Source of the DNA: Aquilaria yunnanensis
Taxonomy: Eukaryota > Streptophyta > Magnoliopsida > Malvales > Thymelaeaceae
Direction of reading: 5' to 3'
NCBI GenBank assembly: GCA_039654915.1
Contig: CM077597.1
Span: 80,602,001 to 80,666,000, forward strand
Length of the DNA stretch: 64,000 nucleotides
Under the pieces are notes generated by a model. The model searched no databases and had not been told where the DNA came from. It saw only the letters and a program-made list of their open reading frames with translations. Made by a program: the position numbers and the translations under genes. Shown here piece after piece: positions 33,032-44,673 of the stretch. Every line of letters starts with the position of its first letter. Position 1 is the first letter of the stretch.

Positions 33032-34133
33032 TGTCATCGGTTAAGTAGCTTAATTTAATGCGAGTTAGAAAATTATGCATGAACTATTGATAATATGAGT
33101 GAGATGAACATGCAACATAAAATGTAAAAACTATTATACATTTCTTTCCACGTGGGTCTTTGAGACAGATATTTAAATTGATATCTTATATTACTGATTA
33201 ACCCCCATCTCCTCTCCTAATTGAATTTTATGGGAATAATGCCTACGGTATTTAATTTTTCCATATGTTTGTAGAGAAAAGACACTGACAAAAATCAAGG
33301 TCTAAGTGAGAGAATGTATATATGAAAGCACTAGGGCTAGTATAGGACTTTTGACAATTAGAAAATTTTTAATGCCCATTTCTTGTTTGTTCTAATAGAT
33401 GCCATAAAAATTATGAAATCTTTATTAGAAACTTAAAGAGGGACCCAATTACTAAATTATGTATATATTATTAACAATTTTCTAAAAAAGAGCATGTTAT
33501 ATGTGGAGCCTCCTTTGCTGAATCATGACAAACCCTTTTTTTTTTGGGGAATTGATTTTCATAAGGATTTATATGGATTGGGGGGCCGGAAATTTGCTTT
33601 CCTAAGCACATTGCCCCTAGGATGCTTACCGGCAGCACGAAGCGCTGTGGGAGGACCTCTTCGACATTGCTCTGAACGTATCAACAAGGCTGCTCAAATG
33701 TTCAATTCCAAGCTGGAAGCTGAAGTATCCAATCTCCAGAAAAACTTGAGTGGAGCTAAGTTGGTCTTCATTGATGTCTACAATCCTCTCCTTAATCTCA
33801 TAAAAAACCCTCGAGAATCAGGTACATATGTATCCAATATCTTTCTAGAACTAGCCAGGGTTATGTACCCTATCAATCTGATCCAAAATGGGTCATTTTT
33901 ATTTCTGGGGTGGATGTGGATCCGTACAACAGGGTTTGTGAATGCTGATCGTGGTTGTTGGGGCGTGGGGACGGTGGAGATGTCATTCTTTTGCAACCGG
34001 TTAAATCCATTTACTTGTGCAAATTCATCTGCTTACATATTTTGGGACTCTGGCCATCCCTCCGAGGTAGAGGGCGTACCGGGTGATGGCCTCTGAAATT
34101 ATAGAAAAGTTAAAAACAGATTTGCAGGAGTAG

Positions 34134-34703
34134 ACTATTGTCACATAGAAATATTTTAGCTAGCTAGAGTTTGTTGGGCAGTGCAACTAAGGATGCTTTT
34201 ATTTAGATGTAGTACATCAGTTACCTCTAAGCTAATTTCAAATTATTGTGCCACCAAATGGTTTCAGGCTACTAAATAAGGCTTAGGGTCCCTCTGTGTT
34301 TGTTTCGGATTACATAATAAATTACTTAATGTATTAGTTTCACTTTTGGTGATTATTTATTTAATAGACGATATGCATCACCTCAGTAACAAGGGTGGCT
34401 AAATTTGAAATACCCGGGGGAGTTTCCAATGTTCAGAATGAATATTTTACTGATATATAACAAGGAAAAGATAATGAGAATGGGAGAGATTGGAAAGCTT
34501 TATTTTGTTGCAGCAGCAAAGTTGCCCACATGTCTCTATATACTTTGAAATTAAAATTTGAAAAGTTGATCTGAAGTACTATAATTTCATCCAAATCTTA
34601 ATCTTAAGCCCGTAAAATTTCCCAAACTCTCTTTGACAGGCATGTATATGTAGTACAATATGTAGTACTATAATGAAAGCTAACACAAAGGGTATATACA
34701 AAC
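34134..34703. other. Convergent 3' spacer between GDSL pseudogene and terpene synthase
   Basis: No gene. The terpene synthase, read leftwards, has a candidate poly(A) signal (AATAAA on the minus strand at 34499-34504), about 200 bases after its stop. Confidence 0.5.
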
Positions 34704-37700
34704 TTAATAAGGGATTGGATCTACAAGTATGGAAGTTACAAAATCTTTAACAGCATGAGGATTAGTGAATCCATCACGTTCATGGTAGAGAACTGGCACC
34801 AGGCGCACGTAATTGATTATTGGCGTGAGAAGAGACATGGGGATTGTTTTTGAGAGGCCAAGACATTCTTCATTTATGTCTTTCCATGCACCTTCCATCA
34901 ATTTGGAGAGTTCTTCAACTGCTTCATGTTCTGTCACCCCATACTGTTTCATGTAACATTCGACTGCCGAGGGTACATGCCCCCTCGCTTGCTGAATCTG
35001 CAATTAGATTTAGAACTTAATTAGATGTGTGAAAATTGCTGACATTTACTACTACGGGATATTTCTGCTTAAAATTTGAAGTTGAGGGATTGTGTTTCAA
35101 TTAGCCAACTTTTAGAAAAATACCTCATGGACATGTTCCGCAAGGTCGTCATAGAGCCTAACAAGTGTTGATGTAGCGACGACTATCTTGGGGAGGTTGG
35201 CAAGCCATTCAAAACTTGTTTTAGTTACAATTTCCCCCAAAACTCCAACAAATGCCAAGGTCGATACAAGTGGGCTGTCAGAGGTCACAAGTCCAACTTC
35301 CATGTACTCCTCCATGGTGGGTGTATAGTTTTGCTGGTACCATTTGACTTCCCTCATGTAAGCTTTAGCTAGCCTTTTCACCTGGTTATAGCAAATCATG
35401 TTCAAGAAAATGCAATTCAGTTCAAAAAAAGAATATTTATTTTCTAAACTAGGTGCATAAATTTTAAAGTTTCATAAGTAAACGAGGACAAAAAAAAAAA
35501 AAAAAAAAAAAACGAAAGGGTTGGTTGAGTTTGATTTCCGGCGGCAGTTTCTTATCGTTTTTATTTTCGTTATTATTTTTTCTACTTTTTTTTTGTTTCA
35601 TCCCTTTTTTTAAAATTTCTTTATTTTTTTCTTGGAAATTAAAGGCTCTAAGCAGTTTGACCCCTTTTAGCAAGCTTAGGAAAATGTCTCATTTTCTGAT
35701 TTATTTTTATTTATTTGCTTAATAATTTGGACCATAATTAATAAAAAAGAACACATAGAAACTGAAAAAACAAACAAATTTATTAAAAAAAAATAACAAT
35801 ATATTAAAAAACATATAAAAAATAAAAAAGAACAAAAAAAAAGAACATAAAAGAAATAAAAAGAGAAAATATATAAAAAAAACAAAAAAACATAAAATAA
35901 CATGTAAGAAATGAAAAAGAATAAAAACAAAAGAACATATATTAACTGAAAAAGAATAGATTGATAAAACAATAAAGAACAAAACATAAAAGAATATATA
36001 GAAAATAAAAAAGAATAGAAACTGAAAAAGAACAGATTTATAAAAGAACAAACAATAAAACATAAAAAAATATATAGAAAATGAAAAAAATAGAAATAAA
36101 AAAACATATATGAACTGGAAAAGAATATATTTATAAAAGAACAAATAAAAATAAAAAAAAGAATATATAGGAAATGAAACAGAACAAAAACAAAAGAATA
36201 TATAGGAATTGAAAAAAAAACATATTTATAAAAGAACAAACATAAAAGAATATATAAACAATGAAAAAGAATAGAAACAAAGGAACATATAAGAACTGAA
36301 AAAGAACAAAAAAAAAACTTAAAAGAACATATAGAAATTGAAAAAAAGTAGAAAAAAAAAAGAACATATGAGAATTTAAAAAGAAAAAAATTATAAAAAA
36401 TGAGAAAAAAAATAAGGTAACGGGAGGGGAAATAATACAACAGAAGAAGTTAAATAAAAGAGAGATAGAAGCTATAAAGAATGGAAATAATACAAGAAAA
36501 AAAATAAAAAAAACCTGAAAAGTGAAAAATAAAATAAAATAAAGAAGGAAATAAAGAAGATGTGGCAACGTCGGGTTTTCTGGAGTCGCCACCAATCAGT
36601 TTACTTAGGTCGATTGGTCACCTAAAATATGGTCTGCGAGAGTTCGGGGGTTCGGGAGTACGGTTACGTTGAAACAACTTTGTTAAAACGCCCAAAAATT
36701 GGCACCTTAGTTGATTTTAATTTTGTTTTACTTTGCTTTTAAAAAAATTTCAGTTAATTTAGATATTTTAACTGAATTAGTCGAAAATGTGGATTTTTGG
36801 TAATTAAGTTGGATAAAATTTGATACTTCCGAACCATGGACTCTGCCGAGTCATTTGGACACGGAAGATTTTTGATTCCGAACCATGGACTCTGCCGAGT
36901 CATTTGGACACGGAATTTGGTGAAATTTTAAACAATTTTATCCATATTGTAAAAATATGGATTTTTATCTTTTTATTTAATTTATTTATTTTTAAAAAAA
37001 AATTGATATTTTCCAAACCGTAGATCCTGCCGGATCATCCGGATATGGAAATTGATTTATCGTAATTATTTAATTCTTATTATTATGAAATTAATTTTTA
37101 AATGGTAATTCTTTTTTATTTATGAATGATTTTTAATACTAACTAAAAAAAATTTATCTTTATAGTTTTACTTCTTTTTTACTTTCTTTCTTTTTCTTCT
37201 TTTTTACTTTTTTTACTTTTTTTTTTTTAAATTTCTTTTAATTTCTTTTCTTTTCTTTCTTTTTTTATTCTTTTCTTTCTTATCTTTCTTTTTCTTTTTC
37301 TTGTCTTTTATCTTTCTTTTCTTTTTCTTATCTTTCCTTTCTTTTCTTTATCTTATCTTTCTTTTATTTTTCTTTCTTATCTTTCTTTTATTTTTCTTGT
37401 CTTTTCTTTCTTTCTTTTCTTTTTCTTATCTTTTCTTTTATTTTTTTTATCTTTCTTTTCTTTCTTATCTTTCTTTTATTTTTCTTTCTCATCTTTCTTT
37501 TATTTTTCTTGTCTTTTCTTTCTTTCTTTTCTTTTTCTTATCTTTTCTTTTATTTTTTTTATTTTTCTTTTCTTTCTTATCTTTCTTTTATTTTTCTTTC
37601 TTATCTTTCTTTTATTTTTTTTATCTTTCTTTTCTTTCTTATCTTTCTTTTATTTTTCTTTCTTATCTTTCTTTTATTTTTCTTATCTTTCTTTTTTTTT

Positions 37701-40700
37701 CTTGTTTACTTTTTTTTGTTTTCTTGTTTAATGAAAGATATTTATTATTTTAAAGGATTACTCAATTTATAAAAGAATTAAAAATAATAATTAATTTTTA
37801 TTTAATAAGAAGTTAATTTAAAAGAGTTTAAAAATAAAAATTTTGATCATGGTACGGGGCGTTGTTACTCAGCCAGACCCTCTTCACCAGGTGAAGCAGC
37901 TCAAAAGCGGGCACGAGACAGTTTCCAGCCAATATACCATGAACTAAAAATTTTTATTTTTTATTTTTTATTTTTTTTTATTATTTTTTTTATTAAGAGA
38001 ACCAAAAATTTTAAACAAAAGAAGAAAAGTTTTGATATTTATTTAATTTATTTTGGAATAAAAGATTATTTAACCGAAAACTTATATGTATTTTAAAACA
38101 AAAGTCTTGATATTTTTATTTTTATATTCTTCTTTGTTTGATGAAAGATTTTTTTTTAATTTTAATTTATATTTCTGAAAATATATCTAATCAATAAGTC
38201 AAAAATATTTAAGAGAAAATTCAATTATTTTTGTTTTATTTTTTATTATTTTGAAATTATTTGATTAAGATTTTTATAAAAGAAACAAAAAGTTATATAA
38301 TTTAATAAGTAAAATATTACTGAATAAAATATTAACCCAAAATTTTTACGCTTTTTATTCTTTTTATTAATAAAGAAAACTAAAAAAAATTATATATTAA
38401 TAGATAATTAATATATTAGTCTAAAGTTTTTTTTTATTTTTTTATAAAGAAAAAATTTATTTATATATTTTATTTAAAAATATTTCCGAGCCATGAATCC
38501 TGGCGGATCATTTGGTCATGGAGTTTTAATTTTTTTTTTATTTCATTAATTATTAATTTTAAAGATGTATTAAAAGAATGATTTTATGTTTATTTATTTA
38601 TTTATTTTATTTTTGAATTATTTCATTATGTTTGTTTATTAAAAGGAATAAAAACTTTGTTTTAAAATAAAAAAAAGTAATTTTTATTAGCCTTTAGAAA
38701 ATTATTCACGTAAAATTCCTTTTTTTATCTTTTAATCATAAAAAAAATTCAATTAATAAAGTGGGGCTTTTTGGCCATCCACTTTAATAACACAATAATA
38801 ATAAAAGTTAGCACAATTAATATAGTTAGATTAGTTGGATTAGTTAGTTAATAACAATAAAAAAGGTTAGTAAAAGTTAGATTAAATTAATTAACAACAA
38901 TAATAAAAATTAGCCAAGTTTAATTAAATTAATTGTTAACAACAATAATAAAAAGTTAGTCAAGTTAATTAAATTAATTGTTAACAACAATAATAAAAAG
39001 TTAGTCAAGTTAATTAAGTTAATTAATTACAACAAAAATAAAAGTTAGACAATTTAATTAATTTAATTAATTAACAACAATAATAAAAGTTAGCCAAGTT
39101 TAATTAAGTTAATTAATTAACAACAATAAATAAAAATTAGCCAAGTTTAATTAAGTTAATTAATTAACAACAATAAATAAAAATTAGCCAAGTTTAATTA
39201 AGTTAATTAATTAACAACAATAATAAAATTTAGCCAAATTAATTAATTGTTAATTAACCAAGTTGATTAAATTAATTAACAATAATAAAAGTTAGTAATA
39301 ATGCAAAAATTAAAAGGTTAGTAACAATAATAATGTTAAAAGTTAGTTGTTAGTAAGTTAGTTAACAAGTTAATAATAACAAAAAAAAAAGGTTAGTAAC
39401 AATAACAATAATAAACAAATAAATACACAAGTAAAAAAAAATAAAGTTAGTAATTAATTCTGAAAAAAAAACAAAATAAAAAGATTAGTGACCAAAATGA
39501 AAAGAATTGAAAAGATGAAGTATTAAAGTAGAATTTTACCTAAAAGTTGAAATTTTTGAATTTCCTGGGTACGCGGGCGCGACGCGGCAGAGAGGGGCAG
39601 GGGGGTGGGGCTGCTGGCGTGGCGGCACGGGGCAGGGGCGACGGCGGCGCTACGGCGGGGCGGTGTGAGCGGCGGGGCGGCGAGGCGACGGGGCGGCTTG
39701 GCGGCTGGGGAGAGGAAACGAACGGCGGAGGAGGACGGCGGCGTCACGGCGAGATGGGCGGCGGGACGGCAAGGTGGAAGGACGGCGGCGGCGCGAGGGA
39801 GAGGGACGGCGGCGGCGAACGGCGTAGGGCGGCGGCGGCGGGCAGCGAGGGGCACGGCGGAGAGAGAGAGAGAGAGAGAGAGAGAGGGAACAGCAGAAAA
39901 AAAATTGGCTTTCTGGGGAAGAAGGGAAGAGGGCTGGGGCTAAGGGCTGTAATTTTCTCTTTTTTTAAAACGGAGCTCTAAGTTTTTTTGCTATTTTTTT
40001 CTGTGTTCAGAACTGAATTTGGGGGGGTATTTATAGAAGGAGCTTAGCTGAACTGTGGACGGATAAATTAATAAAAAATTTCAAACTTATCTCTTAAATT
40101 GGTAAAATGACAATTTTAGTCCTTTACGTCTCTCAGCCTCTGGATAAGTTCCTGAAGCTTCTGATTTTGACAATTTTGTCGTTTTCTGTCAATTTGAGCC
40201 AAAAACGTCGGCAGGCTCAAAATTTTATGTGACAAACTGCCAAATGCTCCTGGAACTTTCAGAATTTGTCAATTTTGCCTGAAACTTCTTAATTTTGTCA
40301 TTTTTACCTCAAACTTTTAAATTTTGTCATTTTTATGGAGTTTTCTTTTTTCTTTCAAACATACACATATACACACATATATCAAATCTTCTCAAAACAA
40401 AAAAAAATATATATTTTAAACTAATTAAAAAAAAATTAGTAATAATAATAACAATAATAATAATAATACATTTTTTTATTTAATTTTTTTTTAAAATTAT
40501 TTTAATGGCCGGACGAAATTGGGTGTCAACAGAAGAATATACAAAAATAAAAAAGAGAAGCAAAAGCAGGAAAAACGAAATCAAATTTAGGGAAGGAAAA
40601 AGAAAAAAATGAAAATAAATGTAGAGAAGAGAAAGCGAAAAAAAAAATAAAACAAAGGAAGAGAAGCAAAACCGGAAAAAACTAGTGTATAGGCGCCGGG

Positions 40701-43700
40701 AGGATTTGAATCCGCATTAGTGGATTTGATGAGTGGCGCCTCAACCACTTTGTAAATGTGGTACTATGCGGTTTTATTAGCTCCAAATTATTTCAAGTAA
40801 ACTTGGGCATGTTAACACGTTTTTACTGATTGATGTGAACCATTACACAATCATCTGCAATTGGTTAAACAAAAATCCCCAAAGTTACTCTTATTTATTG
40901 TCAATCGTAGTCCAAATCTTCTTACCCCAAGTTGCAAACCCATGCTTCCATAACATATGCTTTGTTGGTGTCGAATCCTTCCTACTGCAAGCTCACCGGA
41001 GCCTTCCTTCGTCACCTGTGGCCCATTTAGCCCCGCCTTCCACTACCTTCGTCACCGAATCTTCTTGTGGCCCGTTTAGCCCCCATCTTCCGTTCACTTG
41101 ATTGCACTTCATCAGCACCATTGGCCCTCCTCCATGAGCAGCTAACCGAGCTCGTCCCGACCCAAACTCAAAGCTCACTGGAAACTGTTAAGAACGCTAG
41201 TGTCTTTGGCTTTGGAGCTGGTAGAAAACAAAGGTAGATCATCACGAGCTCGTGTCGCCACTTACAAAGTGCAATGACCGTTGTTTCTTGGAAAACGAGT
41301 GAACCACCCCAGCCCTACTTCTCATATTTCTTGGATCCTGTTTAGGTACTGAGAAACTTTTTGACTTGGTTTGGTTGTAAATAAGGCCAACTTTAGGGTC
41401 CTTTATTCAATTGATTGAAAGGTTTCAACGTGGTAGACCCCACCATGTAAGAATAACGTCTCAATAGATGTGCATTTACAATAAATTAACTGGTTGTTAG
41501 TTAAAACCTGTAAGTATAGATTCCGTTAGGGTGGAGTGGTTGCTTGTTTTCTTAAAAAGCGTGGTCAAAATGAAAATTCTTGAATTCTACAGGGATGATG
41601 CACGTTATTAGCCAGATTCATAGAAAACTTACTCCATAATATATTATGTTAAACTGCATGTTAGATTAAATAATGGTAAATTATACCAGTTATCCCTAAA
41701 CTATACCAATATTGCTTAATCATCTTGAAACTATCAAATGTTGCTTAATGGTCCATAAACTATACTAATGTTCCTTAATTTTCTTGCCGTCCATCACAAT
41801 CATTAAGAATAGATAGAAAAATGATATGGCTGCTGATGTGACATGAAAAAATGACGTGACTATTGATGTAGCATAGAAAAATGACATTAGGACCACTTTT
41901 CCATCCAACTTTAATGGTTTGATGGACAGCAGGATGAGATAGTAATAATTAAATAGTTTGAGAACAATTGGTGCAACACCTGATAGTTTTAGGACGATTA
42001 AGCAACATGGGATATAGTTTAAACTGGTGGCATTTACCCATTAAATAATTTATTCAAATAGAAATCTAATAAAACCAACCTTAACCACCACCCTTCTCTC
42101 CCTCTCCAAAAGTCCCGCTAACTTGGCCTAATTGGCTGAATCCAAATGGTTTCTCAGCTAGATTTGGCCATTTCTCTTTAATTTTTATGTTATTTTTCCA
42201 AATAATTGACCTTATCAATGAAGCTCTCTTTTTTACTTTTATCAAATCCAATTTTCTTCTCCCTAATAGAGAAGGCAAAGATGTTGTAGATTGTAGAGAC
42301 GGCAACAAAGAGTTCCAATGTGGTTGGCTGAACTATTTTCTCATAGTGGATCAGAAGTTAGCGTTTATTAGCCCAACCATTATGTTATGATTGCGTCCCT
42401 TATTTTTTTTCTTTTTTTTTTGTTATATTATAAGTTCAAATGCTGGGTATATCCATGTATTTTCTACATTTTTTTTGTGTAATACAGTATTACAGGGACC
42501 CTATGTATATTATCATTGTGAGGTTCAGCGTTTATATCCTATTAGTAGATGTTGTATAACTTACAATTATGGGAAAAAACTTTATAGAAAAATAATCTAT
42601 TTAACATTCATTTGAAATCTCTAATTAAATTTGAAAAAAAAAAAATACCATCTGATGAAGACATTTTGTAAGAAGTTTCAACGACTTAATTGATATTTCT
42701 TGGAGAAGCAAAATGAAATTTACAAATCGAACTGAAATAAAAACTTTGGTGCATAATAGATAAAGAATTGTAGAGTGATGTAACAACAGAAAAGTTACTG
42801 CTCATAATTAATTAAAAATCACCTCTTCTTTAGCATACTGAACTTTGTATAACTTTCCTTCTGCAGCAATTTCATCTTCAATTTCGTTGTACAAACCCAA
42901 GAGTGCTCTGTAGAAATTTTTGATGTAGCCTGGTAGTTGATTCGCCACATCGGGATCCCACCTTTCGAAAAGAAAAAAAAAATCACAATTTATTATTTTC
43001 TACCTTGTTATAGGGATTTGAATAAAAAAAAATGAACAAATTGTTTTATTGGCTAAAATAAAAGATTTTTATCTTATTTACCGCTGAATTGCCTCAGTTA
43101 GAAGCTTGAGCTCCTCAGGTGTACCATAAGCGTCATATATGTCATCCTGGATAGATGCCATAGCCATAGCTTCGCTTACTATAGCCCTGCCCAAGGCATA
43201 CTGAGGCTCAAAATATATTTGCATCATACAAAAGTATACTTCCACCATTCTGTCCCTTGCAAATGGGAAATTGGTTTTAACATCCAATTCTTTCCACCAT
43301 CTGTATAGAAATTAAATCAAATATTATTAAATCATATGTTACATATATGTGTGACACTTGCATCCACAGCAATTCATTGACTACTAAATATGTAAATGTA
43401 GCAGAATTTTGGAATGGCTTAGGATAGAATCTATTATAATCCTTTTTCGGACAAATAATGAAGTATGTATAAGTTTTTCAAGAATTGTATATATCCTACA
43501 AACTTTGAGTTGCTTTGCCTAATTTTCTCTAGCAGGGAAGTTCATTTAATTTTAATGTATAACACATAACTATACTATCCACATTCTCACCTTGATATTT
43601 GGCTGAGCTCCTTTTGGTACTGCTTTTGTAAGATATTAAAATCCAATTTTGAAAATTTCAAAACCCGTGGGTTGTGTGAAGGCTTCTCTTGATACATAGA

Positions 43701-44673
43701 GATGTAGAACCTTGCCACAAGCCGTGGTATGGTCCTCTGGATGGGAAACCTCAAAGCATGATTGATTTGTCTTGTAAGTAGCATACTTGCATTATTCAAT
43801 GCGATGGATTTGAGTTGAGCAACACTAAAAGTGAATGCTTTCTCTAGAATATCTTCTCCATAAATCCTTAAGTGTGTGGCTTCGTAGAGGCTTAGTAGTC
43901 CTTCTCCGTCTTCTGTAAGGGATTGCTTAAAGTTTCCCTCATCATCTTTGAAGCTGTTAAACATTTCTTTTTCATTGACAAATATTGTTAGATCAAGAAG
44001 TAAAATATCATAAACATTGAAAAAGAATGATTAAAAAAAAAAGTGAAGGCCAAAGTAGCATATATACCACTCGAAACTTTGTAGCCCTGTTGCCTTAGTA
44101 ACCTAAAGCAAAGTGAGATTTGGTGAAGATCATCAGCATTATCCTTAACAAATGCATCAAGATTGCGGTGCATTCTCTCCAATAACTCCTTGATCTCCTC
44201 CTCAAAATGATAAGAGACGCCCAACCTTTGTATTGTATCAACCAAGTCCATATTCTTTGAAGGATCTTCAATGCCTGCAATTATCATCTTCCTCACCTCT
44301 TGCTTTAGCTTTTCATGCTCCAATATTTCCATTTCATTAGCCTGCAAGGTTCATAAAAATGCCAACGTACAATTGAAAAATTTCACTAATTTGTACATTG
44401 GAGTAAGTAAATTGGAACTTTTGGTCATACCGAAGCATTAGGAGAGGGGGCAAGCAAGCGGTCACCCCAGATATCGGGATGAAAATCAGCCAACCGACGA
44501 GGCTGGTCGTCTTGAGTCACAGCCTTGGCACGAACTCGATTTCGAACTACAGCTGATGTTGTTCCAAGAACCGAATCTCGGAAGCAAGACCTGTTGCTCG
44601 CAGCACCAGCGCGCTGGGGAACTGGAAATGCAGCTGGTGCTGCTGCGGGAAGAAGAGCTTGGAAGCAAGACAT
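34704..44673 (-). CDS. Terpene synthase, probably TPS-a-like, 7 exons
   Basis: Exons on the minus strand: 44673-44431, 44341-44068, 43966-43591, 43300-43082, 42961-42823, 35381-35124 and 34997-34704. All have GT-AG borders and phases that join into one frame of 600 codons plus stop. Seven exons are standard for angiosperm TPS-a/b genes. Residues 1-55 are rich in Ala, Ser and Arg and resemble a plastid transit peptide. [11 protein letters not shown] (59-69) is the RR-x8-W motif, RDR is at 313-315, the Mg-binding DDIYD at 350-354 and the second metal site DDLAEHVHE at 495-503. The enzyme ionises a prenyl diphosphate and cyclises it; which one is not decided by sequence. The C-terminal part ([17 protein letters not shown]) resembles sesquiterpene synthases, while the N-terminus suggests plastids. 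Odd: the second metal motif has Glu where Ser/Thr (or Gly) is usual. Intron 5 is 7,441 bases long and full of repeats. Confidence 0.93.
35730..36560. repeat. Purine-rich degenerate tandem repeat
   Basis: The plus strand is almost all A/G, with loose repeats of AAAAGAACATATAGAAACTG-like units of about 40-50 bases. Long ORFs on the minus strand are Phe/Tyr-rich artefacts of this composition. Similar DNA resumes at 40532, so the solo LTR landed inside this block. Confidence 0.75.
37160..37735. repeat. Pyrimidine (CTTT/ATCTTT) tract in the LTR
   Basis: Almost pure T/C with interspersed A, built of TTTCTTTCTTATCTTTC-like units. The Phe/Leu/Ser ORFs of 87-150 codons here are composition artefacts. 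Confidence 0.9.
38770..39330. repeat. 47-bp tandem repeat in the LTR
   Basis: The unit starts TTAATTAATTAACAACAATA and contains AGCCAAG. At least eight diverged copies are present, the most regular ones at about 39050-39230. Confidence 0.85.
39565..39880. other. GC-rich island ending in (GA)n within the LTR
   Basis: About 300 bases of GGCGGCGGC-type DNA with many CpG, in an otherwise very AT-rich LTR. It ends in AG repeats at 39859-39886. ORFs run on both strands and in several frames, so coding is unlikely. It may be the LTR's promoter or leader region. Confidence 0.55.
40691..40770 (-). other. tRNA-like patch, possible SINE head
   Basis: On the minus strand AAAGTGGTTGAGG resembles an A box and GGATTCAAATCC, about 35 bases later, a B box of an RNA polymerase III promoter. 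A complete tRNA fold was not obtained and the downstream body is unclear, so this may be a truncated SINE or a decayed tRNA gene. Confidence 0.35.
41675..42039. mobile_element. MULE-type MITE (365 bp)
   Basis: Inverted repeats of about 75 bases, starting GGTAAATTATACCAG on the left and GGGTAAATGCCACCAG as reverse complement of the right, both running on to a TTGCTTAATC block and an AAACTATCA block. A perfect 10-bp target duplication ATTAAATAAT flanks it (41665-41674, 42040-42049). No coding capacity. It lies in terpene synthase intron 5. Confidence 0.88.

Larger units (their letters stand above)
30671..34133 (+). pseudogene. GDSL esterase/lipase pseudogene, MULE in exon 1
   Basis: Five exons can be traced. 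Exon 1 is 30671-30801 plus 31884-32026, exon 2 32236-32366, exon 3 32697-32930, exon 4 33566-33821 and exon 5 33933 to about 34133, all with GT-AG borders. Exon 1 gives a hydrophobic secretion signal and IPALLAFG|DSILDTGNNN (block I, catalytic Ser). FASVGSGLD is block II, ISTGNNDV block III (Asn) and WDSGHPSE block V (Asp, His). The family is extracellular plant SGNH hydrolases of about 350 residues acting on lipids or other esters. Three lesions are visible: a 1,072-bp MULE splits block I with a 10-bp target duplication; a TAG at 32364-32366 stands where the family has a residue such as Gln at the exon 2/3 junction; and a frameshift near 34068-34078 separates WDSGHPSE from the usual C-terminal helix, which reads in another frame to 34133. 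It cannot make a normal enzyme. Confidence 0.9.
36561..40531. mobile_element. Solo LTR of a Ty3/Gypsy, probably Ogre/TAT-type (3.97 kb)
   Basis: It begins TGTGGCAACGTCGGG and ends GGTGTCAACA, and is flanked by the 5-bp duplication GAAGA (36556-36560, 40532-40536). No gag, pol or second LTR is present, so this is a solo LTR left by recombination. The opening TCTGGAGTCGCCACCAAT and repeated CTGCCGAGTCATTTGGACACGG-like boxes (36829, 36877, 37012, 38487, the last two diverged) resemble the very long LTRs of Ogre/TAT elements, from memory of the group. Inside are a CTTT-rich tract (37160-37735), a 47-bp tandem repeat (38770-39330) and a GC-rich island (39565-39880). Orientation was not settled. 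Confidence 0.82.
35382..42822 (-). other. Intron 5 of the terpene synthase (7.4 kb, repeat-filled)
   Basis: Bounded by GAG|GTGATT at the donor and AACCAG|GTG at the acceptor on the minus strand, phase 0. It holds, from low to high coordinate, a 23-A run near 35490, a purine-rich degenerate repeat (35730-36560), a solo LTR (36561-40531), more purine-rich DNA, a tRNA-like patch (40691-40770), a less AT-rich patch without recognisable genes (40900-41350) and a MITE (41675-42039). The other five introns are 90-290 bases. Confidence 0.88.

Noticed and set aside
35676..36595. Minus-strand ORFs of 141-254 codons, Phe/Tyr/Leu-rich, resembling membrane proteins
   Set aside because: They follow from long A/G-rich plus-strand DNA (few stops on the other strand). 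The frames overlap, and there is no start context or domain.
37301..37772. Plus-strand Phe/Leu/Ser ORFs of 87 and 150 codons
   Set aside because: Artefact of the CTTT-rich tract inside the solo LTR.
39523..39981. Overlapping 110-144-codon ORFs on both strands
   Set aside because: GC-rich simple sequence opens several frames at once, and none has a domain. Treated as an LTR GC island.
35124..42823. Terpene synthase as two separate truncated genes (34.7-35.4 and 42.8-44.7 kb)
   Set aside because: Donor and acceptor are canonical, both in phase 0, and the protein is complete with one copy of each domain only when the parts are joined.
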